A stretch of 64,000 nucleotides of DNA from Deinococcus psychrotolerans (lineage in GTDB: Bacteria > Deinococcota > Deinococci > Deinococcales > Deinococcaceae): assembly GCF_003860465.1 (NCBI RefSeq), contig NZ_CP034187.1, forward strand, positions 62,001-126,000, in the 5' to 3' direction. Under the pieces are notes generated by a model. It had not been told where the DNA came from. It saw only the letters and a program-made list of their open reading frames with translations, and ran no database searches. Shown here one piece after another: positions 1 through 9,691 of this stretch; position 1 is the first letter of the stretch; each line of letters begins with the position of its first letter. Made by a program: the position numbers and the translations under genes.

Positions 1-80
1 GCGCTGACGGTGCCCGACAGGTGGGCCGCTTCCGCTTCGAAATCAGGGTGGTGGATGGGCGGCGCGGCAAGTTGAGTCAT
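1..80 (-). CDS. HelD-like superfamily 1 helicase, N-terminal fragment (cut by window edge)
   Basis: The first 26 codons of a minus-strand gene run off the left edge. The start ATG is at 78-80 and the visible protein begins MTQLAAPPIHHPDFEAEAAH. A His-Pro-Asp/Glu start followed by an acidic helical stretch is typical of the N-terminal arm of HelD/UvrD-type helicases, which act on RNA polymerase or on DNA. The helicase at 50619-53411 has a comparable start (AHPEQGYEKEVL). No catalytic motif is inside the window, so this is inference from the N-terminus alone. Confidence 0.5.
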   Translation of the reverse strand, partial: MTQLAAPPIHHPDFEAEAAHLSGTVS

Positions 81-144
81 GCGCCCATTTTCCTTGATGA
101 GCGAGGGGCAAAGTGAGGGGGCCCGGTTTGGGAGCGCAGCAGAC

Positions 145-441
145 CTAGCATGGCGGGTCGAGCGCCCCAGTGAGGCGCGGATTTCCTGGATAGACCTGAA
201 CGCCATAGACCGTCACTGGATAGATCGACTGGAACCAAATCTGACCAGCATGCATAGATTTGGATTCGAGATCGCCGTCAACCAGCGACGGGATGACCAG
301 ATGAATCAGCAGGTGTTCCGGAAGCTGAGATTGCATAAACTGGCTCAAACGTTTTTTGCGGACGTCCGGCGAACTGGGAAGCCGCCCATGTGTTTTCGAG
401 CTGTTCAATACGCCGGTGCGGCGGTCATTGAGGTTGATCAC
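145..441 (-). CDS. hypothetical protein, possibly fragmentary
   Basis: This open frame of about 98 residues fills the gap between sbcC and the helicase start and runs in the same direction as both. The same frame stays open upstream to about 470, where an AAGGAG stretch lies before a CTG codon, so the true start is uncertain (GTG at 441 or a codon further upstream). The translation has ordinary globular composition but I recognise no domain. It may be the remains of a longer gene. Confidence 0.3.
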   Translation of the reverse strand: MINLNDRRTGVLNSSKTHGRLPSSPDVRKKRLSQFMQSQLPEHLLIHLVIPSLVDGDLESKSMHAGQIWFQSIYPVTVYGVQVYPGNPRLTGALDPPC

Positions 442-540
442 AGGACGAAGAACGTCAAACAGGCTATCGCTCCTTGGATGTGATCATGAGTTGCAGGCTG
501 GATAGCTCCGAACCGAAATCGTCCGCAGCTAGTTCGAGTG

Positions 541-3414
541 CTACACCACATGGAAGTAAGCCTCACTTCCTTTCGCCGATGTTGAGTGCCGGATCTCCAA
601 ACGTGCATCAATGCGTTCTTTCATTTCCGCAACGTGAGAGATAACGCCGATCAGATGTCCCTCGGACTGCAGATCAATCAAGCATCGCATCACCAGGTCC
701 AGTGTTTCTGGATCTAGAGTTCCGAATCCTTCATCAATAAAGATGGTATCCACATGGCGTCCGCCAGCACGTTGCTGCACGACCTGAGCCAAGCTCAAGG
801 CCAAGCTCAGACTGGCCAGGAAACCTTCGCCTCCCGAAAGTGTCTTGGCGTGCCGAGCTATCCCTGTATGTTGGTCAAAGACCTGAATATCCAATCCGGT
901 CGCGCCCGCTCCACTTTGTGCTGTTTTCATTCGTTGGAGGTGGTAGCGTCCACGACTCATTCCACTGAGTCGCTTTGTGGCCAACTCCAGAACTTCATCA
1001 AGGAAAGCGCTGAGCACGAAGCGCTGAAGGCTGAATTTGTCGGTTCCCGTTTCGGTTCCGGAAGCACATTCGGCCAGAATCTTGATCTCATTGTATTCGT
1101 TTTGCAGCTTCTTTTCTTCTTCTTGGAGATTGGTAAAATTATCTTTTGCATAATTTAGGTTTCTCAACTTCTGCTCTAATTCAATGCTGAAATGAATAAT
1201 CTCTTGTAGATGCGTGTCCGTAAATTCTACGTCGGCTTGTAACAACTCTAAATCAGGTTTGAGGATGCCTTGTGCAGTCTGGTAGGATTGATGAAGTTTC
1301 GCTTCCAGTATGTTCTGTTGCTGGGAAAAGATCTGGACGCTACGTTCAAGTTCCTGGAGAGCATCAGAATCTAGAAGAGATTCGTTGACACTCTCGAGAC
1401 TATCAAAGATCGATTCTCCAATTTTAACTGTCACCTCTTCTTGAACACTTTTGAGTCTTTCAAGGATTTTTCTGAGCGAGTGTACACGGAGCTGCATCTC
1501 GATCTCTTCCCTTTGGCAACGCTTCTCGAGCTTCTGATATTCGTTATTTGCGCTGAGCAGTTCATCCGCCAATTTGAGGTAAGCTTCATGTGCATTTTTT
1601 GTTTGAATTGGCCGGTCATTTTCACTTACGAAGTTTGGAAAAGCACTCTGCCAAACTTCGTAACGAGATTTGGTTTCGGTGTGCTGAATTTGAAGATTTT
1701 GCCACTGGACTTCCTCGGCAGCCTGGTAGCGCAGCGATTCACGCTCCAATTGGCGCAGGTTGACCAGCTGCAACCGAACTTGGAGGAGTTCATCTCGTAA
1801 ACTGGGCAGCGCTATTAAGCGGTCTTCAAGAATGGCGAGCGTCTCTTTGTCTTCAGCTTGTCTCGCTGGGATACTTGATAATACGCTATGGATTTCTTGG
1901 AGTTGACCCTCTAAAAACGCCGTCACCTGAGTCGACGCCATCGCGGTGCCTTGGCGTACGTTCAATTCAGGCAGCAGCGACGCAAGTCGTTCATTGGAAG
2001 GAAAAAGCTGCTCCAGCTTATCTAAAAATGCCTTCCACTGTCCTTCTGAGAGTCGTAGCTGCTGCTTTGCTTGCAAATACTGGTCTTGTAAAATTTCTTG
2101 GCGCTGATTCAAGGCGGTATACCACTGCGCCTGTGGGTACTGCTGCAACCGCTGAACCTCGAGCAGCAGCTCTGGCCAGGCCATCAGCTGCGCCGAAATC
2201 TTAACTTCTTGCTGATCCAACCCTTGACGTTGTTGTGTCAATTCGCTGACTTGAGCTGCCGCTTCCTTCGGGAGCGTCTCAAGGAGATGCTCTAAGCGTA
2301 CCAGTTCAGTAATCAGGTCTTCACCTGCCTGCAACGTTTCGAGCTGATGCTGAGCGGTTTCCGTAGTCCGTCTCAGTTCACCCAGCTGACCTTCATGCCT
2401 TTGAAGCTGGGTAGCACTCTCTTGAAGTTGCACCTCAGCTTTTGAAAGGGCCTGACGTTCATCTGCGGCTTCTTTGCTCAGATCCTCGAACGACCGAGAA
2501 AGATGCCGGAGTTGCTCCGCGCGCCGTGCCCGGTCAAGGTGCTGATGTTGTGTACTGTGTTCCTCAGCGTCAACAAGAAACGCCTGCCATTGCTGCTCCG
2601 CATCTTGATGCTGCTTCAGAAGATAATCGTGGTGCTGGCCTTGCTGAAGCATCTCGCGGGATTGATTCGCCTGACGCCGCGCTTGAAGTTCAATGCCAGC
2701 CTGCTGTTCCCTTTGCTCACGCACCTGCAGTTCAAGGAACTCCATGTCTTTTAAAGAAATGACTGACCACTGCTTCAGTGCCGCATCTTTTTGTTCTCTT
2801 GCGAATTCCCAGGTTTTTAAAGCTGATTTTTTGAGTTCAACAAGCTTTTGCGTAACCCGTTCGTAAATCTCTGTCTCGAAGAGCGTGGCAAGAATTTTTT
2901 CTCGGTCCGTAGAGGACGCGGTCAGCAGTTCCCGGAACTGTCCTTGCGGTAGCAACACCACCTGCCTGAATTGACTGACCGACATTCCAAGGAGATCCTG
3001 AATCCGCTCTTCAACAGGCGTAATTTTATAAATTGGGTTTGTCTCTTCGTTTCCTACCAATTCCCATAACGTGACATCGTGTAATTTTTTTGTTGATTTG
3101 CCTTGCTTGCCAGCAATATTTTGTTCAGGAGTTCGTTGGATGCGGTATCGCTGATCGCCTAGCGCAAAATCGAAGATCACCTCAGTCCGGAGATTCTCAG
3201 CCGCGTGGTGACTGCGCAGGCCCTTACCATCCCGGTCTTTACCTGAAGGGGTACCGTAAAGTGCAAAGCAAATGGCGTCAAGCAAAACCGTTTTTCCAGC
3301 GCCCGTTGGTCCATGAATCAGGAACAACCTGCGCTCACCGAGTTCTGTAAAATCTATGACTTGTTTCTGAACGTAAGGTCCAAACGCTTGCATGGTGAGT
3401 CTTAGAGGCCTCAC
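541..3414 (-). CDS. sbcC: SbcC, SMC-like exonuclease ATPase subunit
   Basis: This 957-residue ATPase is the large subunit of the SbcCD (Rad50/Mre11-type) nuclease, which cleaves hairpins and protein-blocked DNA ends. Residues about 35-42 are the Walker A motif GPTGAGKT. A long Gln/Glu/Leu-rich coiled-coil region follows (about 170-780). The C-terminal lobe has the ABC signature LSGGEGFLASL and the Walker B stretch IFIDEGFGTLD. The start is a GTG overlapping the sbcD stop by four bases (GTGA), so the two are translationally coupled. No CxxC zinc-hook motif can be found at the coiled-coil apex; the four cysteines I see are isolated. Family assignment is secure. Confidence 0.93.
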   Translation of the reverse strand: MRPLRLTMQAFGPYVQKQVIDFTELGERRLFLIHGPTGAGKTVLLDAICFALYGTPSGKDRDGKGLRSHHAAENLRTEVIFDFALGDQRYRIQRTPEQNIAGKQGKSTKKLHDVTLWELVGNEETNPIYKITPVEERIQDLLGMSVSQFRQVVLLPQGQFRELLTASSTDREKILATLFETEIYERVTQKLVELKKSALKTWEFAREQKDAALKQWSVISLKDMEFLELQVREQREQQAGIELQARRQANQSREMLQQGQHHDYLLKQHQDAEQQWQAFLVDAEEHSTQHQHLDRARRAEQLRHLSRSFEDLSKEAADERQALSKAEVQLQESATQLQRHEGQLGELRRTTETAQHQLETLQAGEDLITELVRLEHLLETLPKEAAAQVSELTQQRQGLDQQEVKISAQLMAWPELLLEVQRLQQYPQAQWYTALNQRQEILQDQYLQAKQQLRLSEGQWKAFLDKLEQLFPSNERLASLLPELNVRQGTAMASTQVTAFLEGQLQEIHSVLSSIPARQAEDKETLAILEDRLIALPSLRDELLQVRLQLVNLRQLERESLRYQAAEEVQWQNLQIQHTETKSRYEVWQSAFPNFVSENDRPIQTKNAHEAYLKLADELLSANNEYQKLEKRCQREEIEMQLRVHSLRKILERLKSVQEEVTVKIGESIFDSLESVNESLLDSDALQELERSVQIFSQQQNILEAKLHQSYQTAQGILKPDLELLQADVEFTDTHLQEIIHFSIELEQKLRNLNYAKDNFTNLQEEEKKLQNEYNEIKILAECASGTETGTDKFSLQRFVLSAFLDEVLELATKRLSGMSRGRYHLQRMKTAQSGAGATGLDIQVFDQHTGIARHAKTLSGGEGFLASLSLALSLAQVVQQRAGGRHVDTIFIDEGFGTLDPETLDLVMRCLIDLQSEGHLIGVISHVAEMKERIDARLEIRHSTSAKGSEAYFHVV

Positions 3415-4577
3415 AACATTATCTCCTGTTCTTGTAGCCTGAGATCGTTGAGGATTTGTTGGATTTTTTGGTATTGCGGTTGAGTAAGTGAATTACCGAA
3501 TCTCTGTTCAAAAAAGGCCTCGATCATTTGAATCGGCTGAGGTATATCAGATTTTTCGGCAAAAGATGGTGCTGATAAATTTGATGGCGAGTTGGGCAGT
3601 CTCTCCTCGATGACGAGTTCCAGTGTATTGGGAAAAAATTCGCGAACCCGGTTGATCGGTGCCATTAAATTCGCAGAGTCGGTCAAAATAACCTGAAGAT
3701 AATCTTCTCGGTTCGCCAAGCTGTACGGCTGGGTTTCCAGTTCCTCCAAGCTCACGCGAATGCTGCGAACGTCGCGGCGCGGATGCAGCGCAATCTGTTC
3801 ACGTTGAACAGCACCTGTTGCTGTCAATTCAATCAGTTCGACACCTTTGACGTGGTGTTCTTCTGCAAATGAGTACTTCAGTAACGATCCGGAGTAACGG
3901 ATCTGCGGCCGCCCCGCAGCATGCGGCTGATGCAAGTGGCCCAGCGCGACATAAGCAAAATTTTCAAATAAGGACGCGTTGACGCGGTCAGCGCCGCCGA
4001 CACTCAAGGGGCGCTCCGAATCCGGAGTTTCAGAGCCGCCCTGCACGAACGCGTGTGCGAGGAGCACGTGCCGACCTCCTGTTGCCATCCTTTTGACCGA
4101 AGAGGCGAGGCAAGCAGACATCGCTTCCTGGTGCGTTGAGATACTCGGTTGCTTGAAGAGACTCCGAACCACCACCGGCTCAGCATAGGGCAGCGCATGA
4201 AAATGAACCGGACCGTGCTGGTCGTGCAAAGTGACCACAGAGATTTCCTCTTGGGGCAAGCCCGCAATGTGATAATCGGCTTGGCTCATGAGCTGCCGCC
4301 CAAATGCCAGACGCTGCGGACCATCATGATTTCCGGCAATTGCAACAACGGGAACACGCAAGTCAATCAGTTGAGACAGCACTTGATCGTAGAGTTCGAC
4401 AGCGGCGGCTGGTGGCACAGCACGGTCATAAATATCGCCGCTTATCAAAACAGCATCCGGCTTACTCTCACGTACCAACTCTACGAATTCACGGAGAACG
4501 AACTCCTGATCCTGTATCAGTGATTGGCCCCCGAAAACGCGTCCAAGATGCCAGTCAGCTGTGTGGATAAATCTCAT
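3411..4577 (-). CDS. sbcD: SbcD, Mre11-type nuclease subunit
   Basis: This 388-residue metallophosphoesterase is the nuclease partner of SbcC. The metal-binding motifs are in order: DWHLG (residues 8-12), GDIYD (about 47-51), GNHD (about 82-85), the LLAHAF histidine and the GHLHQPH motif. The C-terminal third matches the SbcC-binding capping region in position. The ATG at 4575-4577 follows an AAGGAG site at good spacing, and sbcC starts within its stop codon, giving an sbcD-sbcC operon. The order of motifs and the length (about 400 in the family) leave little doubt. Confidence 0.94.
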   Translation of the reverse strand: MRFIHTADWHLGRVFGGQSLIQDQEFVLREFVELVRESKPDAVLISGDIYDRAVPPAAAVELYDQVLSQLIDLRVPVVAIAGNHDGPQRLAFGRQLMSQADYHIAGLPQEEISVVTLHDQHGPVHFHALPYAEPVVVRSLFKQPSISTHQEAMSACLASSVKRMATGGRHVLLAHAFVQGGSETPDSERPLSVGGADRVNASLFENFAYVALGHLHQPHAAGRPQIRYSGSLLKYSFAEEHHVKGVELIELTATGAVQREQIALHPRRDVRSIRVSLEELETQPYSLANREDYLQVILTDSANLMAPINRVREFFPNTLELVIEERLPNSPSNLSAPSFAEKSDIPQPIQMIEAFFEQRFGNSLTQPQYQKIQQILNDLRLQEQEIML

Positions 4578-5284
4578 GCTTCTCCTTGTCAGAATCTAAG
4601 GTTCTGCCTACTCAAAGACCACTGCGCGAATACACTTCAGTTCCTAAAATGTGCTTTACAGCTGACCTGCCTATTGGGCATCACCAGCCGAAGGTCCAGC
4701 GTGTACTGCGCCGACAGGCCTTTGAGCAAGCATGCCGAGTGAAGGGTGAATCAGAAGTGCGGCGTCAAGTGGTAAACAGAAATCAGGACGCCTTCGTGTA
4801 CCAAAAACCGGAACGTATTCAGGCCGTCCAAGCGGGCACGGCCTGGCTGGCTGGCAGCAAGTCGCTTGCACGCTAGAAGCCGACTGAGCTGGGCACATTT
4901 GCGCTTCACTGAGGGTTTCCCGCAAACCACTTCTGAAATTGCTCTCCAGCATGGGCTGTCATCATCACGTCATTCATGCACTCACCGCCTCACAGCAGTG
5001 TCACGCCCGAGCGCGTCAATCCCTGACAGCCGTTGAGTAGATGGGAAATGGAAGTCTGCTGACTGAAGATTCGGGATGAAATGGATGCATGGCCTGCTCT
5101 GCCTCCTGTGCTCCGTGAGCGGATCAATCCTGTTTTCGTTCACCTTGGAAGGTTCACCAAGCGTTCCATCTGAACAAGGGCAACTGCGCACGATCATCCA
5201 CCGACGCACCTATTCTGGTTCAAGTAGAATGTTCATACTTGATTTCACCGTAACAAGAATTCGCCTCTCAAGGAGAACGACAGC
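4578..5284. other. no recognisable gene between sbcD and topA
   Basis: About 700 bases separate the divergent sbcD and topA. Several short open frames exist on both strands but none combines a ribosome site with recognisable protein composition. The promoters for both genes presumably lie here; I cannot place them reliably. Confidence 0.4.
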
Positions 5285-5581
5285 ATGGCTCAATGGATCA
5301 TCCACTGCCCTGATGACCGTTTCGGAATCTGGCATCGTCGAGAACGGACACCCGCTCTTGGACAGTATGAGCGCCATACTGGAGGGCCGCCGTCCTGTAT
5401 GAGACCTGTGCGCTTCAGGACGCCGTTCCTCAATAGCGTTGCCACATGCGTCGTTCGGAACAATCAAGCCGGAGTTGATCAGCATGTGGATGCCCAGCAC
5501 AAGGTTCTGGTGTCGGAATGCGGCTTACAGGACGCACCCGGCCGCGCCCAAAGGCTTGTTATTCGAGACGAATTCCCATGA
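5285..5581 (+). CDS. small hypothetical protein coupled to topA
   Basis: This 98-residue open frame starts at an ATG preceded by CAAGGAG nine bases upstream, the best ribosome site in the gap. Its stop overlaps the topA start (ATGA). The translation begins MAQWIIHCPDDRFGIWHR and is not recognised. The signal and overlap argue for translation, perhaps as a leader that couples expression to topA. The skewed C-terminal composition means it could also be a chance frame or a frameshifted remnant. Confidence 0.35.
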   Translation: MAQWIIHCPDDRFGIWHRRERTPALGQYERHTGGPPSCMRPVRFRTPFLNSVATCVVRNNQAGVDQHVDAQHKVLVSECGLQDAPGRAQRLVIRDEFP

Positions 5582-7620
5582 AACTTCTGATTGTCGAGTC
5601 ACCTGCCAAAGCCAGAAAGATACAAAACTACCTCGGCGCAGGTTGGCAAGTCCGCGCCTGCCTGGGCCACGTCCGCGATCTCCCTAACAGCAAAGACGTG
5701 CTGCCTGATCGGTACAAGAACGCAGCCTTCGCCAAACTCGGCGTGGACGTCGAGAATAACTACGCGCCGATCTATCTGGCCCGCAAAGACAAAGCCCAGA
5801 CCATTCAGGACTTAAAAGCACTCGCCAAGTCCGCTGAAGCTGTCTACCTCGCGGCTGACCCGGACCGGGAAGGTGAAAGTATCGCCTGGCACCTGAGCGT
5901 GCTCCTCGGCCTCGGCAAAGACGCCAAGAGGGTCACGTACCAAGAAATCACTGAACGGGCCATCCGACAGGCGGTCGCCAATCCCAGGACCATCGACTTT
6001 CATCTCGTTGCCGCTCAAGAAACCCGGCGCGTCCTGGACCGGCTGGCGGGGTACGGCGTCTCACCGCTGCTCTGGGACGCAGTCGGCGGCCCGCAGTCGG
6101 CAGGCCGGGTTCAATCGGCTGCGCTGATGCTGCTCTCGCAGCGCGAACAGTCCCGGCTCAGTTTCGTTGCCTCGGCCTTCTGGCGGGTGGGCGTGACGGT
6201 GAAGAGTCAACCTACCTTCAAGGCCCAGGTCACAGCGATCAGAGGCGTGGCACTGGCCACCGCCGCGAGTTTTACACCGCAAGGTCAGCTCAAACCTGAT
6301 TCGAACGTCACCCAGCTGGATCAAGAGAAGGCCGTGCAGCTTGTCTCGTACCTGAACCGTCAGCAAGCCGTCGTGAGTGCCGTCACACTGAGTCCAGTGG
6401 TGCGCCGTCCACCGCCGCCGCTGACGACTTCTGGACTGCAACAAGCCGCCAACGCCAAACTCAAACTCGGTGCGGCCCAGGTCACCAAACTCGCCCAGAG
6501 TCTTTACGAGCAAGGGCTGATTACCTACATCCGCACCGACAGTCCGCACCTGTCGGACGAGGCGATCGGGCTGGCCCGAGAAGCGGTCGCCACCCGTTTC
6601 GGGCCGTCCGCTTTGCCTCAGGAAGGCCGTCAGTACGCCACCAGAAACCAGAATGCCCAAGAAGCCCACGAAGCCATCCGCCCAGCAGGAAAATTCGTGG
6701 CCCCGGAACAGATTGGTCTCAGTGGGGACGAACTCGCCCTGTACCGCTTGGTGTACGAACGTACCCTGGCTTCGCAGATGCGGGACGCCGTGGGAGAGAA
6801 GACGGCAGTGACGCTTCAAGCGGGTGTGGTCACGCTGCACGCCTCCGGCGTCGTGCTGACGGAGAAAGGCTTCACCGCGCTGTATGACGATCAGGACAGC
6901 AGCGACGAAGAACAAGCCTTACCCAAGGTGCGAGTGGGTGAGCGCTTCTCTCTCAAGGACACTAGAGCGGAGGAGAAGAAGAGCAGTCCTCCGTCGCGGT
7001 TCACGGAGGGCAAATTTGTGCAGGTCATGGAGAAAGCCGGGATTGGGCGTCCCAGCACGTACGGCGCAACCCTGGAGACACTGCAAAGACGCAACTACGT
7101 CGCGCTGCGAAACCGGCAGTTGCACGTCACGCCGCTCGGCTTACTGGTGGCCAGCTACCTGATGAAGCAAGTCCCGCAGCTCGTTAACGCGGAGTTCACC
7201 GCCCAGATGGAAGGGGATCTGGACAAGATTGCAAACGGGACACTCAGCCGCGTGGCGTATCTGGACAGCATCTGGAAAGGTACGCTCGCACCGGCTATTC
7301 GAGAGGCTCAGCTGAGCGCCCCGCGTTACCCTTTGCCGCATCTGGACGCGGTCTTGGAAGTGCGCGGCGGTGTGGCGGGACTGGTCGTCAGTGGCAAAGG
7401 CGTGGCTTTACCGGACAACGTATTGCCGGAAGATCTGACCATGCAGATGGTGGCGGCGCTGATGAGCGGTACGTTCAAGTTGCCCAAACCCAAAACACCC
7501 GACGCGGCCAAGCGCACCGCAGACCAGCCTGCCAGACGCGCTCATGGAGCGGCGAGCAGCAAAAAACGAACCACCGCCGCGTCTGCCACCAAATGCCGCA
7601 AAAGCGCGGGCGTGAAGTAA
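5578..7620 (+). CDS. topA: DNA topoisomerase I, type IA, short form
   Basis: This type IA topoisomerase relaxes negative supercoils through a 5'-phosphotyrosine. The N-terminal TOPRIM domain begins KLLIVESPAKA and contains the metal motif DPDREGES (about residue 98). The active-site tyrosine is Y317 in GLITYIRTDSPH, and IGRPSTYG follows in the C-terminal core. The start at 5578 aligns with the family; upstream in-frame codons belong to a different sequence. The protein is 680 residues and ends in a Lys/Arg/Ala-rich tail in place of the Cys4 zinc ribbons of chromosomal TopA. That suggests an accessory, plasmid-borne enzyme. No zinc-ribbon gene fragment is visible downstream. Confidence 0.92.
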   Translation: MKLLIVESPAKARKIQNYLGAGWQVRACLGHVRDLPNSKDVLPDRYKNAAFAKLGVDVENNYAPIYLARKDKAQTIQDLKALAKSAEAVYLAADPDREGESIAWHLSVLLGLGKDAKRVTYQEITERAIRQAVANPRTIDFHLVAAQETRRVLDRLAGYGVSPLLWDAVGGPQSAGRVQSAALMLLSQREQSRLSFVASAFWRVGVTVKSQPTFKAQVTAIRGVALATAASFTPQGQLKPDSNVTQLDQEKAVQLVSYLNRQQAVVSAVTLSPVVRRPPPPLTTSGLQQAANAKLKLGAAQVTKLAQSLYEQGLITYIRTDSPHLSDEAIGLAREAVATRFGPSALPQEGRQYATRNQNAQEAHEAIRPAGKFVAPEQIGLSGDELALYRLVYERTLASQMRDAVGEKTAVTLQAGVVTLHASGVVLTEKGFTALYDDQDSSDEEQALPKVRVGERFSLKDTRAEEKKSSPPSRFTEGKFVQVMEKAGIGRPSTYGATLETLQRRNYVALRNRQLHVTPLGLLVASYLMKQVPQLVNAEFTAQMEGDLDKIANGTLSRVAYLDSIWKGTLAPAIREAQLSAPRYPLPHLDAVLEVRGGVAGLVVSGKGVALPDNVLPEDLTMQMVAALMSGTFKLPKPKTPDAAKRTADQPARRAHGAASSKKRTTAASATKCRKSAGVK

Positions 7621-8351
7621 TTCAATTCCTTTGCCAGCCTTTTTCTGTGCCAGAAGCAGTTTGAAGCCCAGGTATCCGGTACTGGAGCCTGCATCAGTGT
7701 CAGAACAGGGGCGAAGTCCACATCACCCACCGTCCCAAAAGACAGTTCCCCGGCTTCCCGCTCGGTTTCGCCCAGCTCCAGCAAAATGGCCTGCCGATCG
7801 TATCTTTGGTGCTGCCCTTCTCGCTGGGCGTGCGCGTCAAAGCAGCACATTGATGCCGGTCACTGGATACAGGCGGGAGCATACCGGCAGGTTTCGTAGT
7901 GCAGCCCTCGTAGTGAAATGAGCCGAGTTGTTGACAGGCAGTCAGGAAATTCGCTTGGCCTGACCCGACTCCTTAGAGACCACCCAGGCCAGGAGCCGCA
8001 GACGGCCACACTGGTCTTACAGTTCATTCAGCTTCAATCTTTTCCCCGATCGCCAGCTCTGATGCGGCCCTTGAGTGGCTGGACTTTGTGGCCTTGCTCG
8101 GTGTGAGCCAGTTCGGTGACCTGGATGGTGAACTTAGTGCAGGATGTCTACCATGGGCGCGGAGGGTGGTGGCCTCGTGCGCGCCGTCTGTGGCTTTCAG
8201 GAAAAAATGGTCGGGTATCTTTAACACAAACTAGGCACCCAGCTACCTCGTCGCCCGGTCGACTAGCCGACCAAGCAACCACCTGCCCAGCTACCTAATC
8301 ACCCAGCTGCCCCGCGCGTGTCGGAGATGACGACCAGCCTGACTGGAGGGT
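7621..8351. other. no clear gene; possible degraded coding traces
   Basis: Between topA and the LRV cluster I find no gene with both a start signal and a recognisable product. A minus-strand frame at about 7660-7850 has protein-like composition (RQAILLELGETEREAG) and could be the end of a lost gene; part of it overlaps topA antisense. At 8230-8310 a short stretch repeats the phrase CACCCAGCTRCC with variations, perhaps a small tandem repeat at the cluster boundary. Confidence 0.3.
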
Positions 8352-9191
8352 TCACGGCCTGCCCTTCGCCGCTACGTTCCCCAGCAGCCCATCGGGTCTG
8401 ACTTCGATGAGGTGCCAGATGTCTGCGCTCAGCTCCCCGCCGCCCTTCCCCTTGAGGCAGATGCAGTAGAAGACGCTGACGCCTGGCCGGCCGCTGGTGG
8501 TCAGCACCACCAGCGGATCGTTGGACTCGCCGATCAACTGCCACCCCCCGTCCCTGTACGCCCTGATCGGCGCCTGGATCAGCACGCTCCAGGTGGTGGA
8601 TCTCCCGTTCCCCCTCCTCTTCAGCAGCGCTGGGTTGAGCCAGCTGGCGCAGGTGGCGGTCCAGGGACTGTCCGCCCTGAGCTGATCACTGATCCAGGCC
8701 CCCCTGGTGTGGACGCCCTGCGGAGGGACGATCTTCGGCCATCCCTCGGCCGGTTCGGTGATCATGGGCGGCGCGGGCGCTGGCGGAGCTGGCTGGACCT
8801 GCCGGTTCACGGGTTTGGGCAGGGCCGCGAGGGCTACCACCGACGCCGCGAAGTCGGGCAGCCCACTGGGCTGGGCCCGCATGCCCGCCACGAAGCGGGG
8901 AATCAGCCGCGTGAGCACACGCACCGCGAGGTTCTGATCTCCAAAGATCACCTCGAAGCCTTCATGCAGCAGGGGTAGGATGTCCAGTGCCTGCTGCAGC
9001 GCTCCTTCAAGGTCCTCAGGCGTCAGCAGTGTAGGAACGTGACCCTCACGCCTGGACCATACCGCCAGCAGGGTCTGTGCCCACAAGCGCTGAAACACCG
9101 CTTCGCTTCCTGGCGGGCTGTCGATGTAACGCTGGTTGATGACCTGCGCCAGTTCTAGGAACCCGTAATCGTCACGGCCCCCGTTAAGCAT
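8352..9191 (-). CDS. hypothetical protein fused to a broken LRV gene start
   Basis: About 279 residues from an ATG at 9189-9191. The open frame extends further upstream to 9251, but those codons are an out-of-frame reading of the LRV gene start, so the real N-terminus is unknown. The protein has a helical first half (residues 1-130), a Pro/Ala-rich linker around 130-150, and a second half rich in aromatic residues with beta-like composition. No family is recognised. The gene starts exactly where homology to the second cassette ends, so it is probably the 3' part of a larger gene joined by recombination. No ribosome site is visible before 9191. Confidence 0.5.
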   Translation of the reverse strand: MLNGGRDDYGFLELAQVINQRYIDSPPGSEAVFQRLWAQTLLAVWSRREGHVPTLLTPEDLEGALQQALDILPLLHEGFEVIFGDQNLAVRVLTRLIPRFVAGMRAQPSGLPDFAASVVALAALPKPVNRQVQPAPPAPAPPMITEPAEGWPKIVPPQGVHTRGAWISDQLRADSPWTATCASWLNPALLKRRGNGRSTTWSVLIQAPIRAYRDGGWQLIGESNDPLVVLTTSGRPGVSVFYCICLKGKGGGELSADIWHLIEVRPDGLLGNVAAKGRP

Positions 9192-9276
9192 AGACTGGGC
9201 CCAGTGCGGCCTTTTGTGCCAGCTCACTCTTCGAGGAGAAATACTCCTCAATTTTCATCATCTCAACCTTGGACAT
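9184..9276 (-). pseudogene. 5' stub of an LRV-repeat gene (cassette A)
   Basis: The stub begins MSKVEMMKIEEYFSS and is almost identical to the first 27 residues of the LRV protein at 17214-20648, including the AAGGAG ribosome site. It stops after about 30 codons where the sequence joins the unrelated gene downstream. The break at about 9191 marks one end of the duplicated segment. The stub is therefore what is left after deletion or recombination of a third LRV gene. Confidence 0.8.
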
Positions 9277-9642
9277 TTGATTTCTCCTTATTTGGAATGG
9301 ACTCGTGCTGGTCACGGATATACAGGCATGGGTAAGACAACTGCGTTTCACAGTGCAGCAGTTCCTGGCCATCTGATCCGCGCAGCAGCGCCAGGATCTG
9401 CCCACCAACCACCTGGGTTTCAAGATCGACGGCTCCCGGTGAGCGCCGCAGCAGCTCTTCAATTTCTGCTTGATGGAGCCGTCCGTGGATCAGGGCCAGG
9501 TCGGCTGTCAGGCGTTCTGCCTCAGCCTGCATGCGATAAGTGCCTTGGACGCGTCGAACCACTCATGGATGGCCACGTAGTCTTCCGCAGCACCACCGAA
9601 GCGCCTGGCCGAACTCTGAGCATGATAAATCGCATGACTCAC
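9263..9642 (-). pseudogene. DUF6915-like gene with internal deletion (cassette A)
   Basis: This is the damaged copy of the gene at 20635-21297. The N-terminal 35 residues (MSHAIYHAQSSARRFGG, GTG start at 9642) and the C-terminal 90 residues are both present. About 283 bases between them, equivalent to roughly 20904-21186 in the intact copy, are missing. The loss is not a multiple of three, so the two ends are in different frames. A short TGC repeat at both breakpoints suggests slippage or end joining. Confidence 0.8.
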
Positions 9643-9691
9643 CTTGATTTCCTCATGTGTCCATTATGTCTAATTGTGACTTTCCGTTCTC

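Noticed and set aside
6061..6915. 284-residue minus-strand frame inside topA
   Set aside because: It is antisense to a well-conserved gene and has the composition of a shadow frame.
8412..8978. 188-residue plus-strand frame
   Set aside because: Pro/Gly/Arg-rich antisense shadow of the minus-strand gene, without a start signal.
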